This document shows positions 14,344 to 14,848 of a stretch of DNA of 14,848 nucleotides, piece by piece. Origin of the DNA: Bacteroidota bacterium (GTDB taxonomy: Bacteria > Bacteroidota > Bacteroidia > Bacteroidales > Prolixibacteraceae); the NCBI GenBank assembly GCA_023488865.1, contig JAMDDG010000135.1, positions 1 through 14,848 on the forward strand. The letters are read 5' to 3'. Numbering within the stretch: the stretch's first letter is position 1; the number at the start of each line of letters is the position of its first letter. The position numbers and the translations under genes were made by a program. A model generated the notes under the pieces. The model saw only the letters and a list, made by a program, of their open reading frames with translations. It did no database searches and was not told where the DNA came from.

Positions 14344-14355
14344 ATCGCAGGCGAT
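14344..14355 (+). terminator. Weak possible terminator
   Basis: ATCGCAGGCGAT can form a 4-5 bp stem and is followed by a T-rich stretch with interruptions (TTTATTTTCTT). It lies 11 bp past the acyltransferase stop, between convergent genes. The stem is short, so this is only a suggestion. Confidence 0.25.
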
Positions 14356-14503
14356 CAGTTTATTTTCTTGTGTTATCCGGATCACATGGATTCCTTACGA
14401 CAATTAGGGGTGAATGGCTAACTATTCAACAATGCAAAAAGAACGAACTTCATGGTAATTTAATCATGCTTTGGCTCCTTTCTTCCTTGATAAAAACTAT
14501 CCC

Positions 14504-14848
14504 TTATTTATGCTGACTGAAAAGCCATTCAATCATCATCTTATCGGTATAAGCCCCCAGCCACGAGAAATGTCCAACACCCGGATAGATTGTCAAACCC
14601 GGACGGGCGCCTGCTTTCAGTAATGCCTCCTGCATGTCTTTGGCGCAAAGCGGATCAACGGCAGGATCATCGGCCCCGTGAAAGATCCAGATGGGTACGT
14701 GGGCGATGGTGGCAGCTTTTGAAGTATCACCTGCACCGCAAACCGGTACGGCAGCAGCAAACAGATGGGGGTTTCGTTCGAGCGCATCGTAGGTGCCATA
14801 CCCTCCCATTGAAAGTCCGGTAATATAGATTCTGGTTGTATCTACCGG
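14504..14848 (-). CDS. Alpha/beta hydrolase, prolyl-oligopeptidase/esterase type, C-terminal part (5' truncated)
   Basis: The frame runs unbroken off the window edge, so the visible 114 residues are the C-terminal end of a longer protein; the ATG at 14809 is internal. The start of the visible part, RIYITGLSMGGYGTYDAL, holds the GXSXG nucleophile elbow. HGADDPAVDP contains the likely catalytic Asp, and YPGVGHFSW the His. The triad is therefore complete. The layout matches predicted esterases and peptidases of the prolyl-oligopeptidase or PHB-depolymerase-like type, which are often secreted in Bacteroidota. A signal peptide, if present, would be outside the window. Substrate is unknown. The gene is convergent with the acyltransferase gene across a 170-bp gap. 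Confidence 0.85.
   Translation of the reverse strand, partial: PVDTTRIYITGLSMGGYGTYDALERNPHLFAAAVPVCGAGDTSKAATIAHVPIWIFHGADDPAVDPLCAKDMQEALLKAGARPGLTIYPGVGHFSWLGAYTDKMMIEWLFSQHK

Overview
The window looks like chromosomal DNA of a Bacteroidota organism, probably in or near Bacteroidales/Marinilabiliales. The signs are a C-terminal barrel of a helix-hairpin-helix outer-membrane family I know only from Bacteroidota, Bacteroidota-type PlsC-like acyltransferases, a PIN-PhoH fusion, a twin-arginine Gfo/Idh/MocA oxidoreductase, AT-rich leaders with weak Shine-Dalgarno sequences, and several copies of the Bacteroidota -7 promoter box TAnnTTTG. No tRNA, rRNA, CRISPR array, transposase or phage gene was seen. 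No gap between genes reaches 300 bases.

Layout. (1) 1-2161, plus strand: the 3' end of the outer-membrane protein, then a PlsB/PlsC-like acyltransferase. (2) 2201-9863, minus strand: a seven-gene block read in the order phoH (PIN-PhoH), mtaB, suhB-like phosphatase, LpxL-like acyltransferase, GT2 glycosyltransferase, isochorismatase-like hydrolase, aspartate kinase. suhB and the LpxL-like gene are 2 bp apart. mtaB, suhB and the aspartate kinase each have a candidate promoter box, so the block is probably several overlapping transcription units. (3) 10070-14333, plus strand: folC, a Tat-exported Gfo/Idh/MocA oxidoreductase, and a second PlsC-like acyltransferase with a hydrophobic C-terminal part. 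(4) 14504-14848, minus strand: the C-terminal end of an alpha/beta hydrolase cut by the window edge.

Most genes are housekeeping: phospholipid acylation (two enzymes), lipid A acylation, glycan transfer, tRNA modification (ms2t6A), folate polyglutamylation and the aspartate-family amino acid pathway. The envelope theme (LpxL-like, GT2, two glycerolipid-type acyltransferases, barrel protein) recurs, but I see no evidence that these form one dedicated machine.

The most unusual material is intergenic. The two gaps flanking the GT2 gene hold degenerate octamer arrays (module roughly RATNTGNN, so a 16-bp period) that run up to the start codons of the next minus-strand genes. One gap also carries an inverted partner array that encodes the last residues of the GT2 protein. 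Smaller items are a 15-bp palindrome upstream of the aspartate kinase, competing hairpins upstream of the oxidoreductase, and an HX5D rather than HX4D catalytic motif in both PlsC-like acyltransferases. I did not find a convincing new multi-gene system.
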